Positions 24,341-33,184 of a stretch of 64,000 nt of DNA are shown here, piece by piece. The position numbers and the translations under genes are program-made. The notes under the pieces are model-generated. The model ran no database searches. It was not told the DNA's origin and was given only the letters and a program-made list of their open reading frames with translations. Origin of the DNA: Hymenobacter lucidus. GTDB taxonomy: Bacteria > Bacteroidota > Bacteroidia > Cytophagales > Hymenobacteraceae. The stretch covers positions 1 through 64,000 of the forward strand of contig NZ_JAJADR010000006.1 of assembly GCF_020447265.1 (NCBI RefSeq), written 5' to 3'. The stretch's first letter is position 1. The number at the start of each line of letters is the position of its first letter.

Positions 24341-26044
24341 CTACAGTTTCACGAACCGCACAGTTTGCTGGCCTTTACCGCTGCTGATGGTGCAGGTATA
24401 CACACCCTTAGCCAGCGGGCCGGGCCGCAGCTGCACCTGGGTGGCCGTGGTAGCCGGCAGCTGCTGCTGAGCCACTACGGCACCTCGGGCATCAAACACC
24501 TTCACACTCAGCGGGCGGCCCTGAAAATCGGGGGTGAGCTGCACATACAGCTCGTCGGTACGGCTCGGGTTGGGGTACACGGCCAGCAGGTCGGGGCGGT
24601 CCTGGGCGTTGGCGGCGGCCAGCGGCGTATTAGGGTTGGCCAGCTGATAAGCCGTTACAAAGTTGGGAATGCCGTAGCCGAGGCGGTTGTCGGGCGCCGT
24701 AGCCTGGGAGCCGGCGCGCTGCAGAAAGCTGATAACCTGCTGAGCGGTCAGGTTGCGGTTGGCCTGCCAGAAGCCCGCTACCATACCGGCCATGATGGGG
24801 CAGGAAAACGAGGTGCCGTTGCCGCGCGTGGCCGCGCCCGAGGGCGTCAGAATAGCTGATTGCACGCCCTGGGCCGCTACGTTGGGCTTGATACGGCCAT
24901 CGGCCGTAGGACCGATAGAGCTGAAGCTGGCCGGCCGTAGCGCCGCATCCACGGCGCCCACGGTCAGGATGGAGTCGGCATCGGCCGGGGCCGAGATATA
25001 GCGCCAGCTGCTGCTGCCTTCGTTACCGGCGCTATTGACGACGAGCATACCCACGCGGGCCGCCACGGCAGCGGCCCGGGTCGAAATAGCGGTCCGGCCG
25101 TTCATATCGGCGTAGCTGTAGTCCGTCGATGGCAAATCGAAGGTGGTGTAGCCCAGCGAGGAGCTGATGATGTCCACCCCCACCGAGTCAGCATATTCGG
25201 CCGCAATCAGCCAGTTCATTTCTTCCACCGGGTGTTCCGAGTCAATGTCCTCGGTAATGCACAGATGGTAGGTGGCTTTCGGGGCCGTGCCAATGAAGAA
25301 GCCGGCCTGGTTGGCGGCCATGGTTGAGAGGCAGTTGGTGCCGTGGTCGTTGCGCAGAAACACGCTGCCGGTCTTGTCCACGAAGTTGAACGTGCTGGCC
25401 AGGCGCCGCTCCTGAAACAGGGGCTCGAAGGCCGGAATCCGGTCGACGCCGGGGAAGCCGGCATCAAAGACGGCAATCTGGATACCCTCACCCCGGAAGT
25501 TGGCGTTGTGCATCGTGACGGCCCCAATCATGTTGGCCTGCCCGTAGGCCGTGCCGTAGTCGGCGGGGCTGGTACGCGCCTCCTGGGGCAATACTACCGG
25601 CTGCGGATCAAGCTTGCGCGTGCCGCTCTGGTTGCGGTTCAGCGTCACGACTTTGCCCACAAAAGGCAGGGTCTGAATAGTAGCCAGCGTGGTCGAGTCG
25701 CAGGCTACCACGGCGGCGTTAAACCAGCGCGAGGTATACCAGAGCGTGGCCCCGGCCACGGTTTTGAGCTGGGTCACGTAGGCCGGGTTCACCGGCAGGT
25801 CGCGGGGCTGCACGCTGATGTTCTGGCGGGTGCGGCGCTGCACGGCCCGGGCCGACAGAAACGCCTGGGGCTGCGCGGTGCTGAAGGGCGAGCCGGCTTT
25901 GTCGCGGAAGTAAATCAGGTGCTTGCGGACGGTGGCCGTGGCCCGGGCCGGCGCGGGGGGCGAACCGGGGCCGCCGGGAGCGGCAAAACCGGCAAGGGAG
26001 CCCAGACTCAGGCCCGAAAGCAGCAGCAGAGTAGAAAAACGCAT
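24341..26044 (-). CDS. S8 family serine peptidase with T9SS sorting tail
   Basis: A 567-residue secreted subtilase. It has a signal peptide (MRFSTLLLLSGLSLGSLAGF), a propeptide region (about 35-150) and the catalytic triad Asp194 (IAVFDAGFPG), His234 (RNDHGTNCLS) and Ser412 (GTSFSCPIMAG). The last 75 residues form a type A C-terminal sorting domain (LLAVYPNPSRTDELYV to QTVRFVKL) that directs export by the type IX system and surface attachment. The ATG at 26044 is chosen because the frame extension upstream covers a promoter: TTTG-N17-TACTTTCA. Probably a surface or released protease. Confidence 0.92.
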   Translation of the reverse strand: MRFSTLLLLSGLSLGSLAGFAAPGGPGSPPAPARATATVRKHLIYFRDKAGSPFSTAQPQAFLSARAVQRRTRQNISVQPRDLPVNPAYVTQLKTVAGATLWYTSRWFNAAVVACDSTTLATIQTLPFVGKVVTLNRNQSGTRKLDPQPVVLPQEARTSPADYGTAYGQANMIGAVTMHNANFRGEGIQIAVFDAGFPGVDRIPAFEPLFQERRLASTFNFVDKTGSVFLRNDHGTNCLSTMAANQAGFFIGTAPKATYHLCITEDIDSEHPVEEMNWLIAAEYADSVGVDIISSSLGYTTFDLPSTDYSYADMNGRTAISTRAAAVAARVGMLVVNSAGNEGSSSWRYISAPADADSILTVGAVDAALRPASFSSIGPTADGRIKPNVAAQGVQSAILTPSGAATRGNGTSFSCPIMAGMVAGFWQANRNLTAQQVISFLQRAGSQATAPDNRLGYGIPNFVTAYQLANPNTPLAAANAQDRPDLLAVYPNPSRTDELYVQLTPDFQGRPLSVKVFDARGAVVAQQQLPATTATQVQLRPGPLAKGVYTCTISSGKGQQTVRFVKL

Positions 26045-26146
26045 TCGTGTGGGAGAATTCGGTGAAAGTAGCTTGCGGGAAGATACGCAAATACCGGATT
26101 TCAGACCAGCTAACGACAGTATGGGCCGCACCTGGCAGTACAGTAC

Positions 26147-26179
26147 AAAAAAGGCGACAGGTGAAATACACCTGTCGCC
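26147..26179 (-). terminator. Rho-independent terminator after the lipoprotein gene
   Basis: GGCGACAGGTG (26153-26163) and CACCTGTCGCC (26169-26179) form a perfect 11-bp stem with a 5-base loop, and the minus strand continues with six T. It separates the mnmA/lipoprotein transcript from the subtilase gene. Confidence 0.93.
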
Positions 26180-26225
26180 GGAAATACGTTGCCGCGGCGG
26201 CCCGCAAAAGCGGCCGGGCCGGAAG

Positions 26226-26990
26226 CTAGAGCTTGCCTTGCTCAATCAGGACTTCCACCCGGGCTTGTCCCTTGTAAATGCGGGTATTGGAGCGGGAGCA
26301 CGACAAAGACTGCTGGTCGCAATAATTGAAGCGGCGACGCACCCGGTACACCGGCCCCATCCCCTTGGCGTATACCTGGCTGTAGGTCGAGCGGTAGTAC
26401 TCATCATCGGAACCATACGGATTGCCATTATCCACAATCAGACTCGTCGTCAGGGTGTGTGGGTAGAGGTAGTCTTTGCCGCCCGCCGTCGCCTGGAAAG
26501 GCTCATCAACGGCTTCATACTGGCGGTTTTGATCCTCCTGAACCGTGGTAGTATCAATAAAGGAAAAGGCATACATATCCCAGGTGCGGTCCTTGCGCAC
26601 GGGAAATATCAGCTCCACGCTACGTCGGTTGTTGCGCGTGAGCAGCACAGCATTCCGCACTTTGGTAAGCACCATCACACTGTCGTCGCGCCAGGCATCG
26701 GTGGCCAGCACCCGTTTGGCGCGCACCACCCGGTAGCTGGGCTGGCCGGTGGCATCGGGAATCTGGTCGGTGATGGTTTCCCGAAACTGATAGCTCGACA
26801 CCTTACGCTGATAGGCGTCCCAGATGGTATCGGCCACGGCGTAGACGCGGTAGCTGCCTATTTCCAGCGGGTAATAGTCGGTGCCCGACTCGGGGCCGGG
26901 CACCGTCTCGTTCTCACAGCCGGTCAGGGCCAGGGCCGCCAGCGGCAGCAGGCGCAGAAGTTGTTTCGGAACCAAATAGCGGTTTATCAT
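26226..26990 (-). CDS. Predicted lipoprotein of unknown function
   Basis: A 254-residue protein with a signal sequence and lipobox (LLPLAALALTGCENE), so the mature protein starts at about Cys25. The body is beta-rich with many Tyr and Asp, beginning DYYPLEIGSYRVYAV, and ends with two Cys-containing turns (YCDQQSLSCSRSN). It resembles envelope lipoproteins found across Hymenobacter-type genomes without assigned role. Its ATG overlaps the mnmA stop (ATGA), so it is translated from the mnmA message, an odd pairing of a tRNA enzyme and an envelope protein. Confidence 0.75.
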   Translation of the reverse strand: MINRYLVPKQLLRLLPLAALALTGCENETVPGPESGTDYYPLEIGSYRVYAVADTIWDAYQRKVSSYQFRETITDQIPDATGQPSYRVVRAKRVLATDAWRDDSVMVLTKVRNAVLLTRNNRRSVELIFPVRKDRTWDMYAFSFIDTTTVQEDQNRQYEAVDEPFQATAGGKDYLYPHTLTTSLIVDNGNPYGSDDEYYRSTYSQVYAKGMGPVYRVRRRFNYCDQQSLSCSRSNTRIYKGQARVEVLIEQGKL

Positions 26991-28147
26991 ACGGTAGTAG
27001 CAGTTGCCAGCGTCCGGTCGGGCACTTCGGCAATGGTGTGGCGCTCAATCCAGCCACCGCCGAGCACGTCGTTACCGTCGTAGAAGACGGCCGCCTGGCC
27101 CGGGGTAATGGCGTGCACCGGCTCCTCGAAATATACGCGGATTTTGTCGCCGACCTGCTCCAGGAAAGCCGGGGAGCCGTTGTGGTTGTAGCGTACTTTG
27201 GTAGTGGCCGGCACCAGGCCGCGGCCTTCGAGCGAGGCCAGCTTGCCCATGTTCAGCTTGCCCACGTAGGTGGTGGTGCTAGCCAGCTCGTCGTAGTTGC
27301 CGAGCACCACCTGGTTGGTATCGGGGCGGATTTCGGTGACGTAGGCCGGAAAGCCCAAGGCAATGCCCAGCCCCTTGCGCTGCCCGATGGTGTAGAACGG
27401 GTAGCCTTCGTGGTGGCCCAGCACGGTACCGTCGCGCATAATGAACTCGCCACCGGCCACGCGCTCCTCCAGCCCTTCCACGCGGCGGCGCAGAAAGCCC
27501 CGGTAGTCGTTGTCGGGAATAAAGCAGATTTCGTAGCTCTCGGGTTTGTTCACCAGCTCAGTGAAGCCCCGGCGGCGCGCCTCGTCGTAGATTTCGGTTT
27601 TGCGCATGCCGCCCAGCGGGAACAGCGTGCGGGCCAGGCTTTCCTGCGACACGCCCCAGAGGGCATACGACTGGTCCTTGTGCTCATCGAGGCCCTTGCT
27701 GACCACGTAGCGGCCGTTTTCGTGGCGCACGTTGGCGTAGTGGCCGGTGGCAATGAACTCGCAGCCGAGCTGGTCGGCCCGGCGCAGTAGCGCGTCCCAC
27801 TTAATATGAGTGTTGCAGAGCACGCACGGGTTAGGCGTGCGGCCGGCTAAGTATTCGGTGGTGAAGTTGTCGATAACGAAGTCGCCGAATTCGTCGCGAA
27901 TGTCGATGATGTAGTGCGGGAAGCCCAATTCCACGGCAATCTGGCGGGCATCGTTGATGCTGTCGAGCGAGCAGCAGCCGGTTTCCTTTTTCGAGCCGCC
28001 CGCCGAGGCGTAATCCCACGTTTTCATGGTCATCCCGACCACTTCGTAGCCTTGTTCGTGCAAGAGCACGGCGGCCACCGAGCTGTCGATGCCGCCGCTC
28101 ATGGCCACCAGCACCCGTCCTTTCGATTCTGAAGTATTCATATTCAT
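26987..28147 (-). CDS. mnmA: tRNA-specific 2-thiouridylase
   Basis: MnmA puts sulfur on U34 of tRNA-Glu, -Gln and -Lys using ATP and a persulfide relay. In the 386 residues are the PP-loop (VAMSGGIDSSVAA), the first catalytic Cys in TPNPCVLCN (about 108), the second in YEICFIPDND (about 205), and GHYANV, QSYALWGV and GQRKGLG blocks. Start at 28147 (MNMNTSESKGRVLV); Met3 is possible. A consensus TACCTTTG lies about 50 bases upstream. Confidence 0.97.
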   Translation of the reverse strand: MNMNTSESKGRVLVAMSGGIDSSVAAVLLHEQGYEVVGMTMKTWDYASAGGSKKETGCCSLDSINDARQIAVELGFPHYIIDIRDEFGDFVIDNFTTEYLAGRTPNPCVLCNTHIKWDALLRRADQLGCEFIATGHYANVRHENGRYVVSKGLDEHKDQSYALWGVSQESLARTLFPLGGMRKTEIYDEARRRGFTELVNKPESYEICFIPDNDYRGFLRRRVEGLEERVAGGEFIMRDGTVLGHHEGYPFYTIGQRKGLGIALGFPAYVTEIRPDTNQVVLGNYDELASTTTYVGKLNMGKLASLEGRGLVPATTKVRYNHNGSPAFLEQVGDKIRVYFEEPVHAITPGQAAVFYDGNDVLGGGWIERHTIAEVPDRTLATATTV

Positions 28148-28195
28148 TGGTTGAAAGCCAAGAGAGCTGCCGAAAGTTTCCGGCGCTCATACTTG

Positions 28196-28203
28196 CAAAG
28201 GTA
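28196..28203 (-). promoter_or_regulatory. TAnnTTTG promoter box for mnmA
   Basis: On the minus strand this reads TACCTTTG, an exact -7 element, leaving an untranslated leader of about 40 bases. No good -33 TTTG is visible. Confidence 0.45.
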
Positions 28204-28421
28204 GGAAGTCCGCCGGTGTAGTCCGTCTCGTAGGTACCGAAGGCCTTCGAAATGAGGAATAAGGCCGGTTTTGGGGCCGCCCAGGCAACCTTATCCCCGG
28301 CTTTTACCGAAGGCTTTTTAGCCGGGCCACGGTAGGCCAGTTGTGACGCAATGAGTTTTTATGCCGAATATTACCGCGGCATCTTTCTTTTTTCCTGTTC
28401 GTTCCGCTCATCTTCTGCCCC

Positions 28422-29048
28422 ATGCCCCTGATTACCTCCGTGCTTGTACGCGGCATCAACAACCTATCCGACGCCCGCTACTGCGCCGGCATGGGTGCCG
28501 ACTACCTCACGTTTCGCCTCGACCCGGCCCTACCCAATCATGTGGAGCCGGCGCTGGTGCAGGAGCTCAGCGGCTGGGTAGCAGGCGTGCAGCTCATTGG
28601 CGAGTTTGATACGCTTTCGGCCCCGGAAATCAATGCCCTGGCTAGCAGCTGCGGCCTGCACTACGTGCTGCTGCACCGCCGCCGCACGCCCGAGGAGCTG
28701 GCCCAACTGAGCGTGCCGGCCCTGAAGCTCATCAAGTGGATTCCGGATATGCTGACCGAAGACGTGGAAAAGCGCTTCCGCGACCAGCAGGCCCACCTGG
28801 CCGGCTTCGTGCTGGCCACGCCCCCTTCCGACACGCTCACGGCCATGCAACGGGCTCAGCTCACGCAGCAGGCCCGCACCTACAAGCTGTGGCTCGGCAC
28901 CGGCTTCGCCCCGCCGGCCAGCCTGCGGCAGTTTGTAGAGGAAATCCAGCCCAACGGCATCGTGCTCGAAGGCGGCGAGGAAATCAAGACCGGCCTGCGC
29001 GACTTCACTGAGCTGGAAGCCGCCTTCGAGCAGCTGGAGGACGAATAA
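28422..29048 (+). CDS. TrpF-like beta/alpha-barrel protein lacking the catalytic Cys
   Basis: A 208-residue protein with the outline of phosphoribosylanthranilate isomerase: an opening ITSVLVRGINNLSDARYCAG matches TrpF (KICGIT-x-x-x-DA), and later blocks (YKLWLGTGFAPP, QPNGIVLEGGEEIKTG) match the phosphate-binding end of the barrel. The general-base Cys of TrpF is replaced by Arg in VRGIN, and no trp gene is nearby. It is therefore probably not an active PRAI. Bacteroidota carry such orphan barrels of unknown role. It is divergent from mnmA and convergent with the DinB-like gene. Confidence 0.7.
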   Translation: MPLITSVLVRGINNLSDARYCAGMGADYLTFRLDPALPNHVEPALVQELSGWVAGVQLIGEFDTLSAPEINALASSCGLHYVLLHRRRTPEELAQLSVPALKLIKWIPDMLTEDVEKRFRDQQAHLAGFVLATPPSDTLTAMQRAQLTQQARTYKLWLGTGFAPPASLRQFVEEIQPNGIVLEGGEEIKTGLRDFTELEAAFEQLEDE

Positions 29049-29069
29049 GCCGCTCCGCTCCTGACCCTG

Positions 29070-29912
29070 CTAGCCCATTACGGTAATCAGTCCGAAAATG
29101 GGCTCCCCCAGGTGCCGCTCCCCGCTGAGCTGAATACTGGCTTCGGCCAGCGGCCGGGGCAGGCTCTTGGTAAAAAGCCGCCACGCTACGTCGCCCTCAA
29201 TGGTAATGGTAGCTGCTACCGGCCCGGCGGCTTCCGGCGCCTCGCCCAATTCCCAGCCACTGGCCGTGCGCCGCAGATACCACGTGCCGCCTGCCGCCCC
29301 GGTTACAACAACAGCAATGACCTGCCCGGTTTCGGCGGCCACCTCGCGGTAGTGATAGGGCAAGGCCCGCAGGCAGGTGGCCAGAAACGGGTGGTACAGC
29401 TCCCGCGTGAGCAGTGCGGCCGGCTGCCCCACGGCCTGCCGGATCTGCTGCTGGTGGTGCCACTTCTCGGTGTAGTCGCGGGCAATGTGAAACCAGTTGG
29501 CCGACTCCGACTCGCCGGCCCAAGCTACGGCAAACGTAGCCGGCGCCTCCGGGTCGAGGCCGGCCAGGTAGCGGTTATACGCCGGCCCCGACACCTCCAG
29601 CAGCCACCGAATTATCTGTGGGCTCAGCCGCTGCCCGGCCGTAATCCAGTCGGCATTTAGCTGGTTGAGAAAGGTTACTATTTCGGGATACGAGCCGCCC
29701 GTGGGCTGCACCCCGAAATACCCGTCGCGCAGCATGGAAAGGCTGCGCAAGTTGCCGTCGAGCAGATGCAGGGCCACGTCGCGCACCCGCCAGCGCGGGG
29801 CCAGTGTGGGCAGCTCCCACTGCGCGGGCGTCAGCTCGGCCAGCAAGGTCAGCAGGTGCTGGTCGAGGACCGGAAACAGGTGGACGGTGTGCAGCGGCGG
29901 CAGGGCGGGCAT
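29070..29912 (-). CDS. DinB / maleylpyruvate-isomerase-like protein
   Basis: A 280-residue protein of the DinB superfamily, a metal-binding four-helix bundle. Candidate metal ligands are His49 in RDVALHLLDGN and the His pair in RDYTEKWHHQQQIR (about 155). The C-terminal 80 residues are a separate alpha/beta unit similar to that found after the MDMPI_N bundle (SCP2-like). Family members include thiol-dependent isomerases and transferases; in bacillithiol-making bacteria some act as thiol-S-transferases. bshB1 in this window makes that possible but unproven. Twelve bases separate it from trmB. Confidence 0.72.
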   Translation of the reverse strand: MPALPPLHTVHLFPVLDQHLLTLLAELTPAQWELPTLAPRWRVRDVALHLLDGNLRSLSMLRDGYFGVQPTGGSYPEIVTFLNQLNADWITAGQRLSPQIIRWLLEVSGPAYNRYLAGLDPEAPATFAVAWAGESESANWFHIARDYTEKWHHQQQIRQAVGQPAALLTRELYHPFLATCLRALPYHYREVAAETGQVIAVVVTGAAGGTWYLRRTASGWELGEAPEAAGPVAATITIEGDVAWRLFTKSLPRPLAEASIQLSGERHLGEPIFGLITVMG

Positions 29913-29924
29913 AATCAGAAGTGG

Positions 29925-30587
29925 TTAGCTAAGCTGAAACTGCAGGTATTTGATGGGGATGCCTTCGGCCCGGAAGCGCTTTTCGTAGTGGGTCTGAATG
30001 TCCTCGGCGTGCGGCAGCAGTTCGGGCGTGGCATAGAGGTCCTTGGTGTGGGCCAGCACGGTGGCACCGGGGCGCTGTTGTACCACGTCCAGGGAATAGT
30101 CGAACAGGGCCTCGTCGTCGGTTTTGAGGTGGACCAGTCCGCCGGGCCGTAGCAGGTGCTGGTACAGATCCAGGAAGCGCGGGGCGGTAAGGCGGCGCTT
30201 GGCATCACCCAGGCGCGGGCGCGGATCCGGGAACGTAATCCAGATTTCAGCCAGCTCGCCGTGGCCAAAGTGCTGGAGCAAATCCAGGGCCCGCATCCGC
30301 ACGAAACCCACGTTGGTGAGCCCCAGCTCCTGGGCCCGGTGGCTGCCCTTCCAGATTCGGTCCCCCTTGATGTCGAGGCCCAGGAAATTGCGCTGCGGGT
30401 AACGCTCGGCCAGGCCCACGGTGTAGTCGCCTTTGCCGCAGCCCACTTCGAGGGTGATGGGCGCGGGCGCGGCAAAAAACTCGGTTTGCCAGCGGCCACC
30501 CAACTGCTGAAAGTTGGCTTTGCCCGGCTCCACGATATCCGGCCGCTCGGCGTTGTTGGCAAAGCGCTTCTGTTTTACTCGACTCAC
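29925..30587 (-). CDS. trmB: tRNA (guanine-N7-)-methyltransferase
   Basis: TrmB makes m7G46 in tRNA variable loops with SAM. The 220 residues carry the SAM site LEVGCGKGDYTVGLAERYP, NFLGLDIKGDR, the family block ITFPDPRPRLGDAKRRLT, and LRPGGLVHLKTD. Start at 30587 fits the family. It lies between folC and a DinB-like gene on the same strand; the gap to folC holds a strong inverted repeat. Confidence 0.96.
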   Translation of the reverse strand: MSRVKQKRFANNAERPDIVEPGKANFQQLGGRWQTEFFAAPAPITLEVGCGKGDYTVGLAERYPQRNFLGLDIKGDRIWKGSHRAQELGLTNVGFVRMRALDLLQHFGHGELAEIWITFPDPRPRLGDAKRRLTAPRFLDLYQHLLRPGGLVHLKTDDEALFDYSLDVVQQRPGATVLAHTKDLYATPELLPHAEDIQTHYEKRFRAEGIPIKYLQFQLS

Positions 30588-30615
30588 TGAATTCGGGGTT
30601 GGTTGTTATTTAGTT

Positions 30616-30689
30616 GTTAGTTGCTGGTTGTTAGTTGTCAGCTGTTGAGTGGCATCCGCCTAACTGACAACTGACAACCAGCAACTAAC
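30616..30689. repeat. Word-built hairpin between folC and trmB
   Basis: A 26-base arm starting GTTAGTTGCTGG (30616-30641) pairs with 30664-30689 at 25 of 26 positions around a 22-base loop. The arms are made of the words GTTG and GTTAG. The right arm ends three bases from the folC stop at 30692, so this could serve as its terminator, although no T-run follows. Confidence 0.88.
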
Positions 30690-30691
30690 CC

Positions 30692-31993
30692 TTACAGCTC
30701 TTCTATTTCGGCTACTACAAAGGTACTGCCCCCGATAAATACCACGTCGTCGGGAGCCGCCGCCGCCCGGGCCGCCGCCACGGCAGCAGGCACCGGGCCC
30801 ACTACCGAGCCCCGCAGCCCCACGGCCGCGGCCCGGGCGGCCAGCTCTGCGGCCGGTAGGGCCCGGGGAATGTTGGCCTGGCAAAAGTAATACGTTGCCG
30901 CCGCTGGCAGCAGGGCCAGCATCTTGGTCACGTCCTTGTCGTTGACGACGCCCAGCACGAAATGCAGCTGCTGGTAAGGCAGACGCGCCAGCTGGGCCGT
31001 GATAAAGCGGATGCCGGCCTCGTTGTGGCCCGTGTCGCAAATCACCAGCGGGCGGCGGCCCAATATCGTCCAGCGGCCCCGGAAACCGGTGAGGCGGCGC
31101 ACGTCGCGCAGCCCTTCCCGCACGGCCGCATCCGGAATTTGCCAGCCCTGCCGGCGCAGCTCGTCTAGCACGGCCAGCACCCCGGGCAGGTTCAGGCGCT
31201 GGTAGTCGCCCACCAGGCCCAGCTCCAGGGCCGGACTTTCGGCCTGACCATCCTGCCTGATCTGCACCAGCTGAGCTTCTGCGTCGGGGGCCGGCGGCTG
31301 GGCCAACGTGGCCTGGTAGCGCGTATCGGCAAACAGGATTGGGGCCTGCAGCTCCCGGGCTTTCTGCTCGAATACGGCCTGCACCGCGGGCTGGGTCTGG
31401 CTGATGACGACGGGCACGCCGGGCTTGATGATGCCGGCTTTTTCGGCCGCAATCAGCGGCAGCGTGTCGCCCAGCAGGTTCTGGTGGTCGAGGCTGATGT
31501 TGGTGATGAGCGATACCAGCGGGGTGATGATGTTGGTTGAATCCAAGCGGCCGCCCAGTCCTACTTCTACCACGGCAATATCCACTTGCTGCTCGGCGAA
31601 ATATGAGTAGGCCAGCGCCACGCACATTTCGAAAAACGAGGGTTTGATCTGCTCAAACAACGGCCGCCATTTTGCCACCCAGGCCACCAGGTAGTCGGGT
31701 GCCAGATCCTGGCCGTTGAGCTTGATGCGCTCCGTGAATTCGCGCAGGTGGGGCGAAGTATACAGGCCCACGTGGTAGCCGGCCACCTGCAGCGAGGCCG
31801 CCAGCAGGTTGGAGCTGCTGCCCTTGCCGTTGGTGCCGGCCACGTGAATGGCTTTGAACTGCCGCTCGGGGTGGCCCATGGCTTCGGCCAGCGCCTCGGT
31901 ATTGCCCAGGCCGCTCTTGAAGCCGGCCACGCCCACGCGCTGAAACATCGGGAGCTGGTCGTAGAGGTAGGCTAAGGTTTCGGCGTAAGTCAT
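30692..31993 (-). CDS. folC: Folylpolyglutamate synthase / dihydrofolate synthase
   Basis: FolC adds glutamate to dihydropteroate and folates. The 433-residue protein has the Mur-ligase P-loop HVAGTNGKGSSSNLL (about residue 50), SPHLREFTERI, the metal-site EVGLGGRLDSTN, and the C-terminal FRGRW...VICDTGHNEAG. The ATG at 31993 gives the standard N-terminus; a longer frame would pass through the terminator of the exb/ton operon. AACTTTG close upstream is a near-match to a -7 box. Confidence 0.96.
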   Translation of the reverse strand: MTYAETLAYLYDQLPMFQRVGVAGFKSGLGNTEALAEAMGHPERQFKAIHVAGTNGKGSSSNLLAASLQVAGYHVGLYTSPHLREFTERIKLNGQDLAPDYLVAWVAKWRPLFEQIKPSFFEMCVALAYSYFAEQQVDIAVVEVGLGGRLDSTNIITPLVSLITNISLDHQNLLGDTLPLIAAEKAGIIKPGVPVVISQTQPAVQAVFEQKARELQAPILFADTRYQATLAQPPAPDAEAQLVQIRQDGQAESPALELGLVGDYQRLNLPGVLAVLDELRRQGWQIPDAAVREGLRDVRRLTGFRGRWTILGRRPLVICDTGHNEAGIRFITAQLARLPYQQLHFVLGVVNDKDVTKMLALLPAAATYYFCQANIPRALPAAELAARAAAVGLRGSVVGPVPAAVAAARAAAAPDDVVFIGGSTFVVAEIEEL

Positions 31994-32051
31994 GCGGCAA
32001 AGTTGGGGGGCACAGGGCGGTAAATTGGTGGCTCGGCAGCCAACGGGAGTA

Positions 32052-32089
32052 CAAAAGAAAACCGCCGGCCGGAATAATCCGACCGGCGG
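32052..32089 (-). terminator. Terminator of the SPOR-exb-ton operon
   Basis: On the minus strand CCGCCGGTC and GGCCGGCGG form a stem around about ten bases and are followed by TTTTCTTTT. It lies 27 bases after the tonB stop and upstream of folC. Confidence 0.85.
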
Positions 32090-32115
32090 CCCTGCATTGG
32101 CAGTAAAACCGGCGC

Positions 32116-33000
32116 CTAGCGCACCGTAATTTTGAAGGTATAGAACCCAGTAGCACCGCCGGCGGCCGAGCTGGTACGGCGGAAGTCGGCGTTTTCCAGC
32201 GCGTCGCGGCACACTTTCTCCTGGGCCGGCGTCACGTTGCCCGACACCTTGGTGACAGCCTCCACTTCGCCGTCAGAGTTGATTTTAATCTTGAAGCGTA
32301 CGAAGCCCGAGGTGTTATCCAAGGCCGGGGCGTCGGGTTTCGAAACGAAGGCCCAGCCGGACATTTCCAGTCCGCCCGAGCCGGGGCTCAGGCCGCTGCC
32401 GCCACTACCGGGCTGCCCATAGAGGGCTTTGGCATCAAGGGAGCCGTTGGGGTTGCCCTGGTCGCCCACCGAGCCGGGTTTGTCGCCGTTGTTGTTACCG
32501 GTAGCCGCGTTGCTGGTGCCGTTTTCGCCGCTACCGCCGCCGTTGGCGCTGCCTTTGGGTGTGTACAGAGTGCGGGGCTTTTCCACGGGCTTGGGTACTT
32601 CCTTCACCTCTTCCCGCTTGGGCGCGGGCTTCTCTACCGGCGGTACGCTCACGGGGCTTTCCTCGGCTTCGCTGGTCACGATTTTATCCTCGGACGCCTG
32701 TTGGGGCACGGGCTCGGCCGCCTGCTGCACGGGCCGGGGCTCGGGGTCGGGTGAGGACGCGGGCGGGCGGCTGTCCTCCCGGTTCTGCGACTCGTTGGCC
32801 AGAGCTTTGCTCTGAATGTCGCCCGAGCCGGCTTCGTCGATGCCGTAGTTCAGCTCCACCCCGTCGCCGCCGAGGCCGAGCAGCGGCGGGTCGGGCCCTT
32901 TGAAGACGGTGAAGACAAACAGCGCCACCAACAGCGCGTGGACGACCACCGTGCCGATAATTGCCTCGCGGCGGTGCTGTTCGCGGTATTCGATAGCCAT
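32116..33000 (-). CDS. TonB/TolA-family energy transducer
   Basis: A 294-residue protein with one N-terminal membrane helix (REAIIGTVVVHALLVALFVF, residues about 10-30), a long Pro/Glu/Lys and Gly/Asn-rich periplasmic linker (about 45-215) and a C-terminal TonB-like domain (GFVRFKIKINSDGEVEAVTK, to YTFKITVR). It would carry proton-motive force from ExbBD to the outer membrane. The gene order after exbB and exbD supports this. It may be TolA-like rather than TonB proper. The ATG at 33000 places the basic residues right before the helix; upstream Met codons would add unrelated text. Confidence 0.87.
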   Translation of the reverse strand: MAIEYREQHRREAIIGTVVVHALLVALFVFTVFKGPDPPLLGLGGDGVELNYGIDEAGSGDIQSKALANESQNREDSRPPASSPDPEPRPVQQAAEPVPQQASEDKIVTSEAEESPVSVPPVEKPAPKREEVKEVPKPVEKPRTLYTPKGSANGGGSGENGTSNAATGNNNGDKPGSVGDQGNPNGSLDAKALYGQPGSGGSGLSPGSGGLEMSGWAFVSKPDAPALDNTSGFVRFKIKINSDGEVEAVTKVSGNVTPAQEKVCRDALENADFRRTSSAAGGATGFYTFKITVR

Positions 33001-33118
33001 GGTTGGTTTTTCGTTAGTGGTGGTTGGTTTTTGGGCGGCTGTCATCATCAACACATGTTGACTGGGCATTATTCCAAAACCAGGCACAAAATCAGCGGTT
33101 GTAATGGCCCAAAATACA

Positions 33119-33173
33119 AAATGTGGGCAATGCGCTAACGGCCACTAGCACATTACTCACATTTCCCACATTT
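33119..33173. repeat. Inverted repeat between exbD and tonB
   Basis: The 14 bases from AAATGTGGG at 33119 pair with CATTTCCCACATTT (33160-33173) at 13 of 14 positions. The right side repeats the word CACATT, the same word used between hisG and hisD. Confidence 0.65.
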
Positions 33174-33184
33174 CACACCTTCTC

